A stretch of 64,000 nt of DNA, taken from Mesobacillus subterraneus (GTDB lineage Bacteria; Bacillota; Bacilli; Bacillales; Cytobacillaceae). Location of the stretch: positions 292,347 through 356,346 of the forward strand of contig NZ_RSFW01000014.1 of assembly GCF_003937825.1 (NCBI RefSeq), given 5' to 3'. A model generated the notes under the pieces. The model was not told the origin of the DNA and did not search any database. It saw only the letters and a program-made list of their open reading frames with translations. A program made the position numbers and the translations under genes. Positions 53,017 through 61,899 of the stretch are shown piece by piece (position 1 is the stretch's first letter; each line of letters starts with the position of its first letter).

Positions 53017-53457
53017 ATGGAATTAACGGTTTATTTGGCGGGACAGATTCATGATGATTGGCGGGACCAGGTGGCAAAGAAAGCAAAGGAACTGGAGTTA
53101 CCTTTGACGTTTGTTGGCCCTCAAACCAACCACGATCGCTCCGACCAGATCGGCGAGGAAATCCTTGGCACGCAGCCCGGTAACCTCTACAAGGATGATG
53201 CGGCCTCTGATATCAACAACTTCAGAACGCAGGTTTTACTGCAAAAATCCGACATCGTCATCGCCCTGTTCGGTGAAAAATACAAACAGTGGAACACAGC
53301 GATGGACGCCAGCATCGCCATCGCCATGAACAAACCCACCATCATCATTAGACCACAATCCCTGATTCACCCATTAAAAGAACTATCCAACAAAGCAAAC
53401 GTAACCGTAGAAACCGTTGAACAGGCATTAGATGTTATCAGGTATATTTACGAGTAA
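53017..53457 (+). CDS. ytoQ: YtoQ-family protein
   Basis: 146 aa; V-Y-L-A-G-Q-I-H-D-D-W-R start, F-V-G-P-Q-T-N-H-D-R-S-D, N-F-R-T-Q-V-L-L-Q-K-S-D-I-V-I-A-L-F-G-E-K and W-N-T-A-M-D-A-S-I-A-I-A match B. subtilis YtoQ, which has a nucleoside 2-deoxyribosyltransferase-like fold. Biological role unknown. Start behind GGAGGGATTTTGA; TAA stop opens element R13. Confidence 0.9.
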   Translation: MELTVYLAGQIHDDWRDQVAKKAKELELPLTFVGPQTNHDRSDQIGEEILGTQPGNLYKDDAASDINNFRTQVLLQKSDIVIALFGEKYKQWNTAMDASIAIAMNKPTIIIRPQSLIHPLKELSNKANVTVETVEQALDVIRYIYE

Positions 53458-53515
53458 AACGCAGGGACGGTTCTAGTGTTTTCGTTTCAAAACACTAGAA
53501 CCGTCCCCCTGTTTT
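53455..53515. repeat. Palindromic element R13
   Basis: TAAAACGCAGGGACGGTTCT ... AGAACCGTCCCCCTGTTTTC with inner arm AGTGTTTT; begins with the TAA stop of ytoQ. The right end lies nine bases from the stop of the convergent AraC gene. Confidence 0.95.
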
Positions 53516-53523
53516 CCCTCCGT

Positions 53524-54396
53524 TTATCTTTTCCTCACCGGGATCCAAATTTCGCTCTTGAACTGTGGGGATGTTGTGTCTTTGTTTTCATTCCACAAGA
53601 TTTCTGGCCCTTCTACTTGCTCATAGCTTGCGGATGGGAACCATTCGGAATAGATGCGTCCCCATACATTTTGGAGGGTTTCCGGGAATGGGCCGACTGC
53701 TTCGAAGACTGCCCAGGTGGTTGGCGCAACCTTGAGAGTTGTAAAATGATCCGGCGCCACCCTGGTGGTCGCTGTGCCGATGTAATGGTCAAGCTCCCCT
53801 TTCCCTTCCATCCTGCCTTCCGAGAAGTTAGTGGAGGCACTAATCAAGCCCTTTGGGTCTGTATCCGAAAGGCCCTTAAGCTCCTGGATCATTTCTCCAT
53901 TCAAGCTCTTCCACATCTCAGCAATCTCCGGATTCACACCGTGAAAGACCAACGGAACTCTTTTCTTAAGGGCCACAATGCGAAACGCGCCTTTCTCTTC
54001 TATTCTGTAATTCATTTCAAATCCTCCCATTATTGTCAACTGGAAGGTCATTGGCGGATACGCCTTTAAGGAATGGCCATGATTTCTCGCTTCCGATGGT
54101 GGAATGCCATGCAAGCCCTGGAACGCCCTTGTAAAAGAATCCGGAGAACTGTAGCCATACTTCATCGCCACATCAATCACTTTAGCTTCGGGATCCTTCA
54201 ATTCAAAGGCCGCCAGCGTTAGCCGTCTCCTGCGGATATATTCAGAAAGCGGAATGCCAGCGAGGAATGAGAACATTCTTTTGAAATGGTACTCCGAACA
54301 ATACGCCCGCCTCGCTACTTCACTAAAATTAATCTTTTCGGTCAAATTATCCTCAATAAAACTCATCGCCTGATTCATACTCTTCAGCATATCCAT
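53524..54396 (-). CDS. AraC regulator with GyrI-like ligand domain, paralog B
   Basis: 290 aa from the ATG behind AAGGGGGTTGTGGC. Same architecture as the protein at 48434 (helix-turn-helix pair with [14 protein letters not shown] and [15 protein letters not shown], then a GyrI-like domain with [10 protein letters not shown]). The two are clearly paralogs about 4 kb apart, diverged mainly in the ligand domain. Target genes unknown. Confidence 0.87.
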   Translation of the reverse strand: MDMLKSMNQAMSFIEDNLTEKINFSEVARRAYCSEYHFKRMFSFLAGIPLSEYIRRRRLTLAAFELKDPEAKVIDVAMKYGYSSPDSFTRAFQGLHGIPPSEARNHGHSLKAYPPMTFQLTIMGGFEMNYRIEEKGAFRIVALKKRVPLVFHGVNPEIAEMWKSLNGEMIQELKGLSDTDPKGLISASTNFSEGRMEGKGELDHYIGTATTRVAPDHFTTLKVAPTTWAVFEAVGPFPETLQNVWGRIYSEWFPSASYEQVEGPEILWNENKDTTSPQFKSEIWIPVRKR

Positions 54397-54475
54397 GCCA
54401 CAACCCCCTTGAACATACAATACCAAGACCTGAAACAACTCACCCGACAATTCATGCACAACATTGCAGGGTTAT

Positions 54476-54542
54476 AACACGGGGACGGTTCTCCTGTTTT
54501 TCCAGAAACAGGAGAACCGTCCCTCTGTTTCCCCCTGTTTCA
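54476..54542. repeat. Palindromic element R14
   Basis: AACACGGGGACGGTTCTCCTG ... CAGGAGAACCGTCCCTCTGTTTC plus a second CCCCTGTTTCA. The final TCA is the TGA stop of the minus-strand dehydrogenase. Loop CC faces away from this gene, the only exception seen. Confidence 0.93.
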
Positions 54543-55385
54543 CATCCAAGATTCTTTATAATCCTCAATATACTGTCTCATGCTGGATGGCTTTCTGCCT
54601 GTAAGTTTTTCAAAGTCATCCTTTATGCCTTTTGCAAGCCCAAATTTAGTCGGTATATGAATTCCTGCGACTACATTTATAAAACTTTGGTCACTTCCAG
54701 TTGAAGTCATGTGATCCTTGAATTCTCTTATTGCAGGATTTGTGTACTCAACCTTCATGTTCAAAATTTCTGTCATCATTTCGGCCACTTCGTAAAAATC
54801 CAAAGCCACATCACCAGTTATCGTGTACTTTTTATTTTTGTGTTCTTCTGGTCTCCTTAATGCAATTGCTGCCACTTCCGCAATATCCCTAGCATCGGTA
54901 AAGCTCGTTCTCCCTTTTCCTGCCGGTACAAAGATGCGTTTTCGTTCTTTTAGTTCATCCTTCAAAAAATCATTCAGGTTCTGCATAAAATAGCCTGCAC
55001 GCAAAAATGTGTAAGAGATTTTATACTTTTTAATTAGCTTTTCATTTTTATAATGATGTATGAAGGGCATGAATTGTACATCCTTAACCGAAAGGTAAAC
55101 AATATGGCGACCTCCTTTTATCTGGAACAAAGCGATAAACTTCTCAAATTCAATACTGTCTCCAGGCGGATACATAAGGAAAATCCCATCTATTCCTTCC
55201 AACGCGTCCTCAAATGTATCAGGTTTAGAAAAATCAAGCTCTACAAAGTCATATTCGCTCCCATGTTTTTCCCTCGCGATATTTACATTTCTAACGGCGC
55301 ACTTTATCGGTATTTGTTTGTCCCTTAATTTCCTGGCGACTTCATGCCCAATCTTCCCATTAAAGCCTGTGACTAATATGCTCAT
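54540..55385 (-). CDS. NmrA-like NAD(P)-binding reductase
   Basis: 281 aa; Rossmann motif V-T-G-F-N-G-K-I-G-H-E-V near the N-terminus, L-D-F-S-K-P-D-T-F loop and F-L-M-Y-P-P-G. No Y-x-x-x-K pair of classical SDRs, as in NmrA/HSCARG and NADPH-dependent quinone-type reductases. Downstream of the LmrA/QdoR-like regulator with an operator in between, so it is the likely target, probably acting on a small toxic or redox-active compound (inference). TGA stop lies in element R14. Confidence 0.85.
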   Translation of the reverse strand: MSILVTGFNGKIGHEVARKLRDKQIPIKCAVRNVNIAREKHGSEYDFVELDFSKPDTFEDALEGIDGIFLMYPPGDSIEFEKFIALFQIKGGRHIVYLSVKDVQFMPFIHHYKNEKLIKKYKISYTFLRAGYFMQNLNDFLKDELKERKRIFVPAGKGRTSFTDARDIAEVAAIALRRPEEHKNKKYTITGDVALDFYEVAEMMTEILNMKVEYTNPAIREFKDHMTSTGSDQSFINVVAGIHIPTKFGLAKGIKDDFEKLTGRKPSSMRQYIEDYKESWM

Positions 55386-55412
55386 TTGAATACCGCCTCT
55401 TCTTTTGATTTG

Positions 55413-55424
55413 TAGACCAGTCTA
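55413..55424. promoter_or_regulatory. LmrA/QdoR-type operator before the reductase gene
   Basis: TAGACCAGTCTA followed by TATAA, 28 bp upstream of the reductase start. It matches the known B. subtilis LmrA/QdoR (YxaF) box TATAGACCAGTCTATA. Confidence 0.75.
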
Positions 55425-55457
55425 TATAATTTTTATAAAAAAGAATGCAAGCACCTG

Positions 55458-56024
55458 TTACCTCAATAGTGCCGGGACATTCTTTGCTGCCAATAAAAGC
55501 GGTTCGTTGCTTCCCATCGTAAACGAAAGCAGAAAGGCACCCTCGATCATCGAATTGATGACGATTCCCAATTCTCTTGCCCTGGTTTCTTCATAGCCAG
55601 ATTCGATCAATTTTTCGGCGAAGACTTGTTGAAAGCTTTCATAGCCGCCCTGGCAGGCTGCCCGGATTGGCTCACTAACCAGAGACGTTTCAAGAGCTAC
55701 AGCTGCAATTGGAACTCCCTCATGGCTGCCGTCATTTTGGTAACGTCCTGCCAAGTCCAAAATGAAGCCTTGGATAGCTTCAACTGCATCTGCCTTTTGT
55801 TCCATACTTCTCTGAATGCCACTTCTTACTAACTCAGCCGTCAATTGCACGGACTCTACAGCGAGCTGTTCTTTGCCATTAGGAAAGTGATAATACAAAG
55901 ACCCTTTTGGAGCTCCGCTATCCTTTAAGATATGATTGAGACCAGTTCCATGGTACCCTTGCAGCTGAAACAGCCGCGAGGCAGCCTTGATTAATTTATC
56001 CCGTGAACTTTCTTTCTCACTCAT
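55458..56024 (-). CDS. TetR-family repressor, LmrA/QdoR-like
   Basis: 188 aa from the ATG behind GGGAGTGGGGGAAATCG. N-terminal TetR helix-turn-helix: L-F-Q-L-Q-G-Y-H-G-T-G-L-N-H-I-L-K-D-S-G-A-P-K-G-S-L-Y-Y-H-F-P-N-G-K-E-Q-L-A. This segment is very close to B. subtilis LmrA/YxaF (QdoR), which responds to flavonoids and lincomycin. Operators matching that family's box occur before this gene and before the reductase. Probably autoregulated and repressing the reductase. Confidence 0.87.
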   Translation of the reverse strand: MSEKESSRDKLIKAASRLFQLQGYHGTGLNHILKDSGAPKGSLYYHFPNGKEQLAVESVQLTAELVRSGIQRSMEQKADAVEAIQGFILDLAGRYQNDGSHEGVPIAAVALETSLVSEPIRAACQGGYESFQQVFAEKLIESGYEETRARELGIVINSMIEGAFLLSFTMGSNEPLLLAAKNVPALLR

Positions 56025-56048
56025 CGATTTCCCCCACTCCCTCGCCAT

Positions 56049-56066
56049 TATAACGATTGGTCTATA
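56049..56066. promoter_or_regulatory. LmrA/QdoR-type operator before the repressor gene
   Basis: Minus strand TATAGACCAATCGTTATA, an imperfect copy of TATAGACCAGTCTATA, 25-42 bp upstream of the start. Suggests autoregulation. Confidence 0.6.
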
Positions 56067-56081
56067 TATTAATTTTATCAT

Positions 56082-56141
56082 GAAACAGAGGGACGGTTCT
56101 AGTGTTTTTATTTAAAACACTAAAACCGTCCCTCTGTTTTA
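56082..56141. repeat. Palindromic element R15
   Basis: GAAACAGAGGGACGGTTCT ... AAAACCGTCCCTCTGTTTTA with inner arms AGTGTTTTTA/TTAAAACACT. Not at a stop codon; it lies between the TetR gene start and the DUF3139 gene end. Confidence 0.93.
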
Positions 56142-56142
56142 A

Positions 56143-56174
56143 AGCAAAAACAGCCAGTTTAAAGTGGACTAGCT
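56143..56174 (-). terminator. Terminator of DUF3139 gene
   Basis: Minus strand AGCTAGT-CCACTTTAA-ACTGGCT (one G-U pair) followed by GTTTTTG. Overlaps the gene end. Confidence 0.55.
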
Positions 56175-56579
56175 ATTTTTTATAGGTCCTCTATTCTCCA
56201 ATGATTGAATGCAACTTTTTTCACTATGCTTTGTGTAACTGGATAATAGGCTTTTTTCTACCGGCATTTCTTTTTCGCAAAATTGCTTAACGCTTCTGTC
56301 TTTCTTTACAATGCCATAATAGTATACAAGATCAGGTTCATCTTTGAAGATCACTTTGTAGTGTCCATGAAATACATCTGAGTTAATCAGATGTTTTGGT
56401 TCCACATAGTTCATTTCCTGAATCTCATCTGCCTCATACCCTTTTCCATGCAAGTACTCAGGAATTTTGTGGTCCGCTAATGCTCTAATGATTGGATTAC
56501 CGAAGTTAAGGACATAGAAGAAGCCAGCAGGAATGACAATGAAGATAATCCCCAAAAGAATAATCCAAGTCTTGTTCAT
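56169..56579 (-). CDS. DUF3139-type membrane-anchored protein
   Basis: 136 aa with one N-terminal hydrophobic helix (about 6-26), then I-P-E-Y-L-H-G-K-G-Y and V-I-F-K-D-E-P-D-L-V-Y-Y-Y, the pattern of DUF3139 proteins of Bacilli. Small extracytoplasmic domain. Function unknown. It lies 18 bp after a 62-aa membrane gene, so the two are probably one transcript. Confidence 0.75.
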   Translation of the reverse strand: MNKTWIILLGIIFIVIPAGFFYVLNFGNPIIRALADHKIPEYLHGKGYEADEIQEMNYVEPKHLINSDVFHGHYKVIFKDEPDLVYYYGIVKKDRSVKQFCEKEMPVEKSLLSSYTKHSEKSCIQSLENRGPIKNS

Positions 56580-56597
56580 AAAAAATCTCCTCTTTAC

Positions 56598-56786
56598 CTA
56601 TTGGCTGGCATTACTTTTATACCTAAAAAACGCCCACACAACTCCAATGAGTAGCACCGGTATGGCATAAACCTGCCCGACGAACAGCTTCCATCCAACC
56701 GTGTTATATCCTTCCGACGCAGGCATAAACACAACAAGAACACAAACAATCAAATACGCCACAATAGGTAACAATATCTTTTTCAT
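56598..56786 (-). CDS. Small two-helix membrane protein
   Basis: 62 aa, start behind AAAGGGGGCATCTTTT. Two membrane helices (about 4-21 and 35-54) and a short basic tail. No family recognised. First gene of a pair with the DUF3139 gene. Confidence 0.6.
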   Translation of the reverse strand: MKKILLPIVAYLIVCVLVVFMPASEGYNTVGWKLFVGQVYAIPVLLIGVVWAFFRYKSNASQ

Positions 56787-56852
56787 AAAAGATGCCCCCT
56801 TTATTTTACTATATGTGTAATTTTACACCTTTTAGAAAAATAAGTAAACAAA

Positions 56853-56910
56853 AAACATGGGGACAGTTCTCCTGTTTTTGGAAAAACAGGAGAACCGTCC
56901 CCGTGTTTCA
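56853..56910. repeat. Palindromic element R16
   Basis: AAACATGGGGACAGTTCTCCTG ... CAGGAGAACCGTCCCCGTGTTTCA, loop TTTTTGGAAAAA; the right TCA is the TGA stop of the ABC permease gene. One base differs in the left arm (ACAG for ACGG). Confidence 0.95.
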
Positions 56911-58518
56911 CAGCTTTCGCCAAAGCACCAAATTGATTATGAATAATGCAATTGCATATCCAATCACTCCGTATGGCAATGTCAGTGCCAGGAAGTGGAG
57001 GCCGACGAGGATGGGGATGATCAGGAATAGCAGGAAGACGGAAATGTCTCCGCTTTTTTGGACGGCGTCGAATGGCTGTGAGAATGCGAGTTCTTTTTTC
57101 CCTAACAGGAAGCACAGGACGGTATAAACTAATGCAGCGATCAGCGCGGCAAACAGATCGTCTATTATCCGTACTCCAAACAGGATGCTGAACACTATTG
57201 ATACCAGCAGGTAGAGCGGCAGGAACAGCTGGAACAGAAACGCTTTTAACGCTGCTTTGTTGATGATTCCAAGGCTGGCCACCGGTGCCACTTGAAATAC
57301 CCAGCTACCCTTGTACGAGCCGGAATGCGCGAGCATCATCACAGATGCAGGGATGACAAGCAAGACGGAATAAATCGTCATATAGTTCCGGCTGGCTGTG
57401 AATTCCTCAAAAGTCATCCACGAATAGCTGTTGAACATGAACACGAACGGGATCACGATTGCAAACCCGAGTGAAGGGTAGACCTTCAGCTTGAAGTCGC
57501 GCTCATTTTTCATCATCCTGCTGGCAAAACGGAAAAACTGCAGCTCTGCCTTCGATACAAAGAAAGGCACCGACCGCAATAGCTTCCACCTGCTGCTGCT
57601 CTTCTTTTTGCCAGATTGGCTGGAAAGCTTCTGCAGATTCCGTTCAAAATCAGGAATCATCTTTAAATAAACGACAATCGAAACGACCGGCCCAATCACA
57701 GCAAATGCTGCCAGCAGGATGATTCCTGTCGCCGTCCTTCCCCCCAGTAAAAGGTCAAACAGTCCGCCAAACCACAGCGGCGGGAGCAGCAGCTGCCACC
57801 AGCTAAAATCAAACTGATAAGTCAAATCCACGAATTCAAACGACCGAATGACCACCTGGTATCCAACCATCATCGCAATCGACAGGGCAATTTGTACATA
57901 GTTGATGATATCCTTCAGCTTTTCGCCATCGAAAAATCGGAGGATGAACAGATATAATAATGCTGTGAACGCAATGATGAAGATGTCGGCCAGCACGAAT
58001 GTACCCAACAACAGCAAGAAGAACAGGAATCCCTTGACGAACAGGCTGACAATCAATGGGATCAGCGTAATCGCAAGCGTGATGTACAGCATGTAGATGG
58101 TCACATGGAGCAGCTTCGCCATGCTCACCGTCTTCGAGTTCACCGGCTTCGTCGACAGCACGCTTTTATCGCGCAGGTCAAGGAGCACTGATGAAAAATC
58201 GGAAATCAGCGTCGTCATGACGATGAACATGAAGATGCTGAACAGGATCGACACTTGAAAAAGGTATGTATCCTTGAAAAATAAGAATGGGATGAGCATC
58301 AACCCGAATAAAGCGTAAATCCATAATGATTTGAAAAACTCATTTTTCTCCGGTTTGTCTTTCTTATTCCCGGATTGCTGAAAAACCGTCGGCTTCCGGC
58401 GCTGGTCCATCGTCAATTTGACCTGGAGAATCCGCCGCATCGTCTTGTATTCAATCCCTAATTTTTCAAAGAGGGGCTGAAAGAGGTCGAGCAGTCTTAA
58501 AATGAAAAATTGGTCCAC
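56908..58518 (-). CDS. ABC-2 type exporter permease
   Basis: 536 aa, GTG start behind GGAGGGGTGACGG. About twelve membrane segments in two halves separated by a basic cytosolic loop (about 285-330, with Q-S-G-K-K-K-S-S-S-R). Pairs with the ATPase encoded three bases upstream. Similar in layout to large EcsB/YthQ-type permeases of Bacillus. Substrate unknown. TGA stop provided by element R16. Confidence 0.8.
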   Translation of the reverse strand: MDQFFILRLLDLFQPLFEKLGIEYKTMRRILQVKLTMDQRRKPTVFQQSGNKKDKPEKNEFFKSLWIYALFGLMLIPFLFFKDTYLFQVSILFSIFMFIVMTTLISDFSSVLLDLRDKSVLSTKPVNSKTVSMAKLLHVTIYMLYITLAITLIPLIVSLFVKGFLFFLLLLGTFVLADIFIIAFTALLYLFILRFFDGEKLKDIINYVQIALSIAMMVGYQVVIRSFEFVDLTYQFDFSWWQLLLPPLWFGGLFDLLLGGRTATGIILLAAFAVIGPVVSIVVYLKMIPDFERNLQKLSSQSGKKKSSSRWKLLRSVPFFVSKAELQFFRFASRMMKNERDFKLKVYPSLGFAIVIPFVFMFNSYSWMTFEEFTASRNYMTIYSVLLVIPASVMMLAHSGSYKGSWVFQVAPVASLGIINKAALKAFLFQLFLPLYLLVSIVFSILFGVRIIDDLFAALIAALVYTVLCFLLGKKELAFSQPFDAVQKSGDISVFLLFLIIPILVGLHFLALTLPYGVIGYAIALFIINLVLWRKL

Positions 58519-58521
58519 CCG

Positions 58522-59298
58522 TCACCCCTCCTTAACAATCGAGACGAATTCCGCCGCCCGTTCCTGATGCTCATGAAACCCTGTCATCTGGTTGAAGATG
58601 TTTTCCAGCGTCCCCTCCTGGCTCTGACTCTTCAATTCTTCAAAACTGCCATTGGCTACAATGTAGCCGCCGTGCAACAGGACGATGCGATTGCTGATCT
58701 TCTCGACGACATCCATGATATGGGACGAATAGAAAATCGTCTTTCCTTCCGCCGCGAATCTGGCGAGAATCTCTTTGAAAACCATCACACTATTCGCATC
58801 GAGTCCCGTCAGCGGCTCATCAAGGAACAGCAGATCCGGATCATGAAGAAAGCTCGAAACAATCAGCGTCTTCTGCTTCATGCCCTTCGAAAAAGAAGAA
58901 ATGCGAGAATGATAGGAATCCCCCATGCCGAACACCTCGAGCATCGCCTTCGCCTTCCGGTCCGCATCATCATAATCCATCCCGTACAGCTCCGCCACAA
59001 ACGTCAAATACTCCTGCGCCGTAAGCGAATCATACATCTCCGCCGTCTCCGGAATATAGCCGATCCTTTTCTTGTAGCCCTCACCCTGCGTGGCGATGTC
59101 TTCTCCGAAAATCTCGATTTTGCCAGAATAACCGCCCTCCAGCCCAAGCATCAGCTTCACCGTCGTACTCTTCCCAGCCCCATTCGGCCCTATATATCCA
59201 ATAATCTCACCCTTATTAACCTTTAAATCCACCCCCGTAAGCACCGCCTTGCCCCCATAGGACTTCCTTAAATCAGTAATCGATAACACTTCCAACAC
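58522..59298 (-). CDS. ABC transporter ATPase
   Basis: 258 aa, GTG start behind AGAGGGGGCTAT. Walker A G-P-N-G-A-G-K-S-T, signature-like F-S-K-G-M-K-Q-K, Walker B L-L-F-L-D-E-P-L-T-G-L-D and a switch His (Y-S-S-H). Typical of ABC-2 exporters (CcmA-like). Translationally close to the permease gene (3-bp gap). Upstream region 59299-59350 is short and shows no distinct promoter. Confidence 0.9.
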   Translation of the reverse strand: MLEVLSITDLRKSYGGKAVLTGVDLKVNKGEIIGYIGPNGAGKSTTVKLMLGLEGGYSGKIEIFGEDIATQGEGYKKRIGYIPETAEMYDSLTAQEYLTFVAELYGMDYDDADRKAKAMLEVFGMGDSYHSRISSFSKGMKQKTLIVSSFLHDPDLLFLDEPLTGLDANSVMVFKEILARFAAEGKTIFYSSHIMDVVEKISNRIVLLHGGYIVANGSFEELKSQSQEGTLENIFNQMTGFHEHQERAAEFVSIVKEG

Positions 59299-59350
59299 AT
59301 AGCCCCCTCTTGTAAAAATGGGTTAAAATACCATATTATCATGTTAACAC

Positions 59351-59409
59351 AAAACAGAGGGACGGTTCTCCTGTTTTTGGAAAAACAGGAGAACCGTCCC
59401 CGTGTTTCA
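59351..59409. repeat. Palindromic element R17
   Basis: AAAACAGAGGGACGGTTCTCC ... AGAACCGTCCCCGTGTTTCA, loop TTTTTGGAAAAA; right TCA is the TGA stop of the TSUP gene. Confidence 0.95.
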
Positions 59410-60129
59410 CACAAGCATTTGCACGACTAATGCGATGGTCATGACCCTTAGGATTGGTTTTACGAAGCGAGGCTGGAGTTTGCTGGCTAGCCGGACGCCG
59501 ATTTGTGCTCCGGTCAAAGAGCCGAGCATGAGAGCGATGGTTACTGGCCAGATCACCGTGCCGGTGGATATATAGGTAATGGCCGCGCCGAAACAGCTTG
59601 AAAACGTTGCAAGGCGGACGTATCCCACCGCCCGGATGTAACCAATTTTTAAATAACCAAATAAATAAAACATGAGCGTACCTTGACCCGGCCCAAAGAG
59701 CCCGTCATAAATCCCGATGGCATATAAGCCGGTCACGCTTTTACCATTTACCTTCATTCGCTCATCGCCGGAGAAATCCCCCTTCCCTATAAAAGAAGCA
59801 ATGAAAGCAAAAATCAGCAGGCCAATCGCAACAACATACATATCTTCACTTGATATTTTTAAGGCAATAAACCCACCGCTAATTCCGCCAATCAAGCTTA
59901 CAGGAATAATCCAAAACGACTCCCTCAGAGTCAATTTCTTTTCTTTATAGAGATAATAAAAGCTAGAAAAAGAACTGATCGTATTCGAGACTTTATTCGC
60001 GGCAATCGCTGAATGCACGGGAATCCCTAAGAGAAGCATCGCAGGCAGATTAACTAATCCCCCGCCTCCAGCTATCGTCCCAATCGCAGTTGCAAAAACC
60101 CCGATTAAAAAAAGAATGACATAATCCAT
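59407..60129 (-). CDS. TSUP (TauE/SafE)-family anion permease
   Basis: 240 aa, start behind TTAGGAGGTGTAAGAAT. Eight membrane segments with the family motifs G-x-x-x-G-G-G-L-V-N-L-P-A-M-L near the N-terminus and G-L-F-G-P-G-Q-G-T-L-M-F-Y in the middle. Family members transport sulfite, sulfonates or organic anions. No sulfur gene nearby, so the substrate is open. TGA stop lies in element R17. Confidence 0.87.
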   Translation of the reverse strand: MDYVILFLIGVFATAIGTIAGGGGLVNLPAMLLLGIPVHSAIAANKVSNTISSFSSFYYLYKEKKLTLRESFWIIPVSLIGGISGGFIALKISSEDMYVVAIGLLIFAFIASFIGKGDFSGDERMKVNGKSVTGLYAIGIYDGLFGPGQGTLMFYLFGYLKIGYIRAVGYVRLATFSSCFGAAITYISTGTVIWPVTIALMLGSLTGAQIGVRLASKLQPRFVKPILRVMTIALVVQMLV

Positions 60130-60338
60130 ATTCTTACACCTCCTAACTTAATTATATGGCTGGTGAGTTGATAAGAAAATTTAATGTTTTAAATCATAAT
60201 ACATAAGAAAAAGTTATTGATAGCATGAAAAATACCCAATCCCGCATATACTTAAAATTGCTTTTATATTACCAATTCTTTATATTTAACTTAACTAAGT
60301 TATGGAACGTGAGATATTCTAGCAATGGAGGAGGAAAA

Positions 60339-61196
60339 ATGAATATAACTATTAATAAGAAACTCTATGATTTTATTACTGAAGACCCCTCGATTCTCAC
60401 TGATAAATGGTTAAGCACGAGAGCCAACACCCCATCAAGTGTATACTCTTGCGATAATCATCAAGCTGAAGGCCGATTAAGGGAGCAAAATGGTCTTTTT
60501 ATCCGGACGGTAGCCAATGTACTCATTGCAAGCGAGGACACAGTTAATCAAGAGATTAAAGCATGGGCACAAACCGTTGCGTTGGACCGTGTAGAAACCA
60601 GGACTCCCATTCACGAAGTCATTCACCAATTCAAGATATTTAGAGGTATTTTTTGGGACCATATTCGTGAGTTTGTTTCAAAGCATAAAGGGGAAATTTC
60701 CGAGTCAGACATTTTTCATTGGAGTTCTTTGATCCATTCCACATTCGATACAGTTATAGGAACTTTCGCTGAACAATATTTTACTTATTACAGCGGCAGA
60801 CTTTCCGTTCAAAGTGAATTGATCAATGAATTGAGCGTCCCGATCATTCCACTTTCAGATACCATAGGGGTACTGCCGCTTATAGGGGAAATTGATACTC
60901 AGCGGGCGAGGTACATTACAGAATCTGTATTGATGCAAAGCAAAGATTATCATTTAACACATCTTTTTATTGATTTATCAGGTGTGTCCATCATAGATAC
61001 CATGGTAGCAAACCAGTTATTCCAAATAACCGACATTTTAAAGCTAATTGGAGTAAATGTACATATCAGCGGAATCCGGCCAGAAATAGCCCAGACAGCC
61101 GTCCAACTAGGAATTAATTTCAACAAGATTCCAACCCAGGCGAACTTAAAGCAAGCCTTAAAAGCTAATAAAATCCTCATTTCAGATATTCATTAA
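60339..61196 (+). CDS. RsbR-type stressosome protein (N-terminal sensor + STAS)
   Basis: 285 aa from the ATG behind GGAGGAGG; 38 extra upstream codons of the frame lack a start signal. The N-terminal ~145 residues form a helical RsbR-like sensor; the C-terminal STAS domain (about 165-280) begins I-P-L-S-D-T-I-G-V-L-P-L-I-G-E-I-D-T and contains I-D-L-S-G-V-S-I-I-D-T, where the phosphorylatable Ser/Thr of RsbR proteins lie. It would join the stressosome that triggers RsbT/RsbU, a second route to sigma-B besides RsbK-RsbY. Other stressosome genes are not in the window. Confidence 0.85.
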   Translation: MNITINKKLYDFITEDPSILTDKWLSTRANTPSSVYSCDNHQAEGRLREQNGLFIRTVANVLIASEDTVNQEIKAWAQTVALDRVETRTPIHEVIHQFKIFRGIFWDHIREFVSKHKGEISESDIFHWSSLIHSTFDTVIGTFAEQYFTYYSGRLSVQSELINELSVPIIPLSDTIGVLPLIGEIDTQRARYITESVLMQSKDYHLTHLFIDLSGVSIIDTMVANQLFQITDILKLIGVNVHISGIRPEIAQTAVQLGINFNKIPTQANLKQALKANKILISDIH

Positions 61197-61200
61197 ACGG

Positions 61201-61260
61201 AAAAACAGAGGGACGGTTCTCCTGTTTTTGGAAAAACAGGAGAACCGTCCCCGTGTTTCA
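61201..61260. repeat. Palindromic element R18
   Basis: AAAAACAGAGGGACGG ... CCGTCCCCGTGTTTCA, loop TTTTTGGAAAAA; four bases after the RsbR-type stop on the left, and abutting the T-run of the convergent gene's terminator on the right. Confidence 0.95.
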
Positions 61261-61300
61261 AAAAAAGTGCGCCAAATCCTCTCAGGATCGGCGCACTTAT
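61261..61300 (-). terminator. Terminator of YiaA/B-like gene
   Basis: Minus strand AAGTGCGCC-GATCCTGAGAGGATTT-GGCGCACTT followed by TTTTT, which runs directly into element R18. Confidence 0.85.
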
Positions 61301-61307
61301 TATTCAT

Positions 61308-61778
61308 TCAGTCTCTTTCTCTTGCTTTTTGTGTATCTCTGATGTTTTTCTGAACGGTTATGGCTGCGAAAACACTGAGTACGAATGACATAGCGTAGAA
61401 GCCTTTTTCACTTAGAATGATGCTGCCTGCATTGTACAGTCCAATAGCCATCAAGGAAATCGATACGATAAGCGCAAACCAGCTGATGCCATAGTAAATG
61501 CCTGTAACTGGTATGCCCTCTTCCTTATCACGTACAGCTTTTTGCAAAGAAACGGCAGCATAAAGACCGAAGATCAGAACGGCAAAATAATACCCTTTTT
61601 CGTTCAGTTCCATCCCAGCATTGAACAGCCCGATCAGATATCCTGAAACACCAACAAGCAGCGCTCCCCATGAAGCACCCTTAAAGGCCGAAGTAGGTTC
61701 CCCCTCTTTCCTTTCCACCCTTACCTTCGGCTTGCCCTGCTCCCCATTATTCAATAAAACCTCATGCTCATTAGACAT
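61308..61778 (-). CDS. YiaA/YiaB-like four-helix membrane protein
   Basis: 156 aa from the ATG behind GGTGGAGGCGAGG; the longer open frame begins inside a palindromic element and is spurious. Two repeats of a two-helix unit: S-W-G-A-L-L-V-G-V-S-G-Y-L-I-G-L-F-N-A-G and I-S-W-F-A-L-I-V-S-I-S-L-M-A-I-G-L-Y-N-A-G, each followed by E-K-G-[YF]-Y. This is the YiaA/B two-helix repeat. Function unknown. Confidence 0.82.
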   Translation of the reverse strand: MSNEHEVLLNNGEQGKPKVRVERKEGEPTSAFKGASWGALLVGVSGYLIGLFNAGMELNEKGYYFAVLIFGLYAAVSLQKAVRDKEEGIPVTGIYYGISWFALIVSISLMAIGLYNAGSIILSEKGFYAMSFVLSVFAAITVQKNIRDTQKARERD

Positions 61779-61899
61779 AAACGCCTCGCCTCCACCCTTT
61801 AAACATATGTATAACATCACTGAATCAGTCACGTGATTATACCTAAATACATTATACATAAAGTATTTACAAATAATAGATGAATTTGTTCTTATTTCC

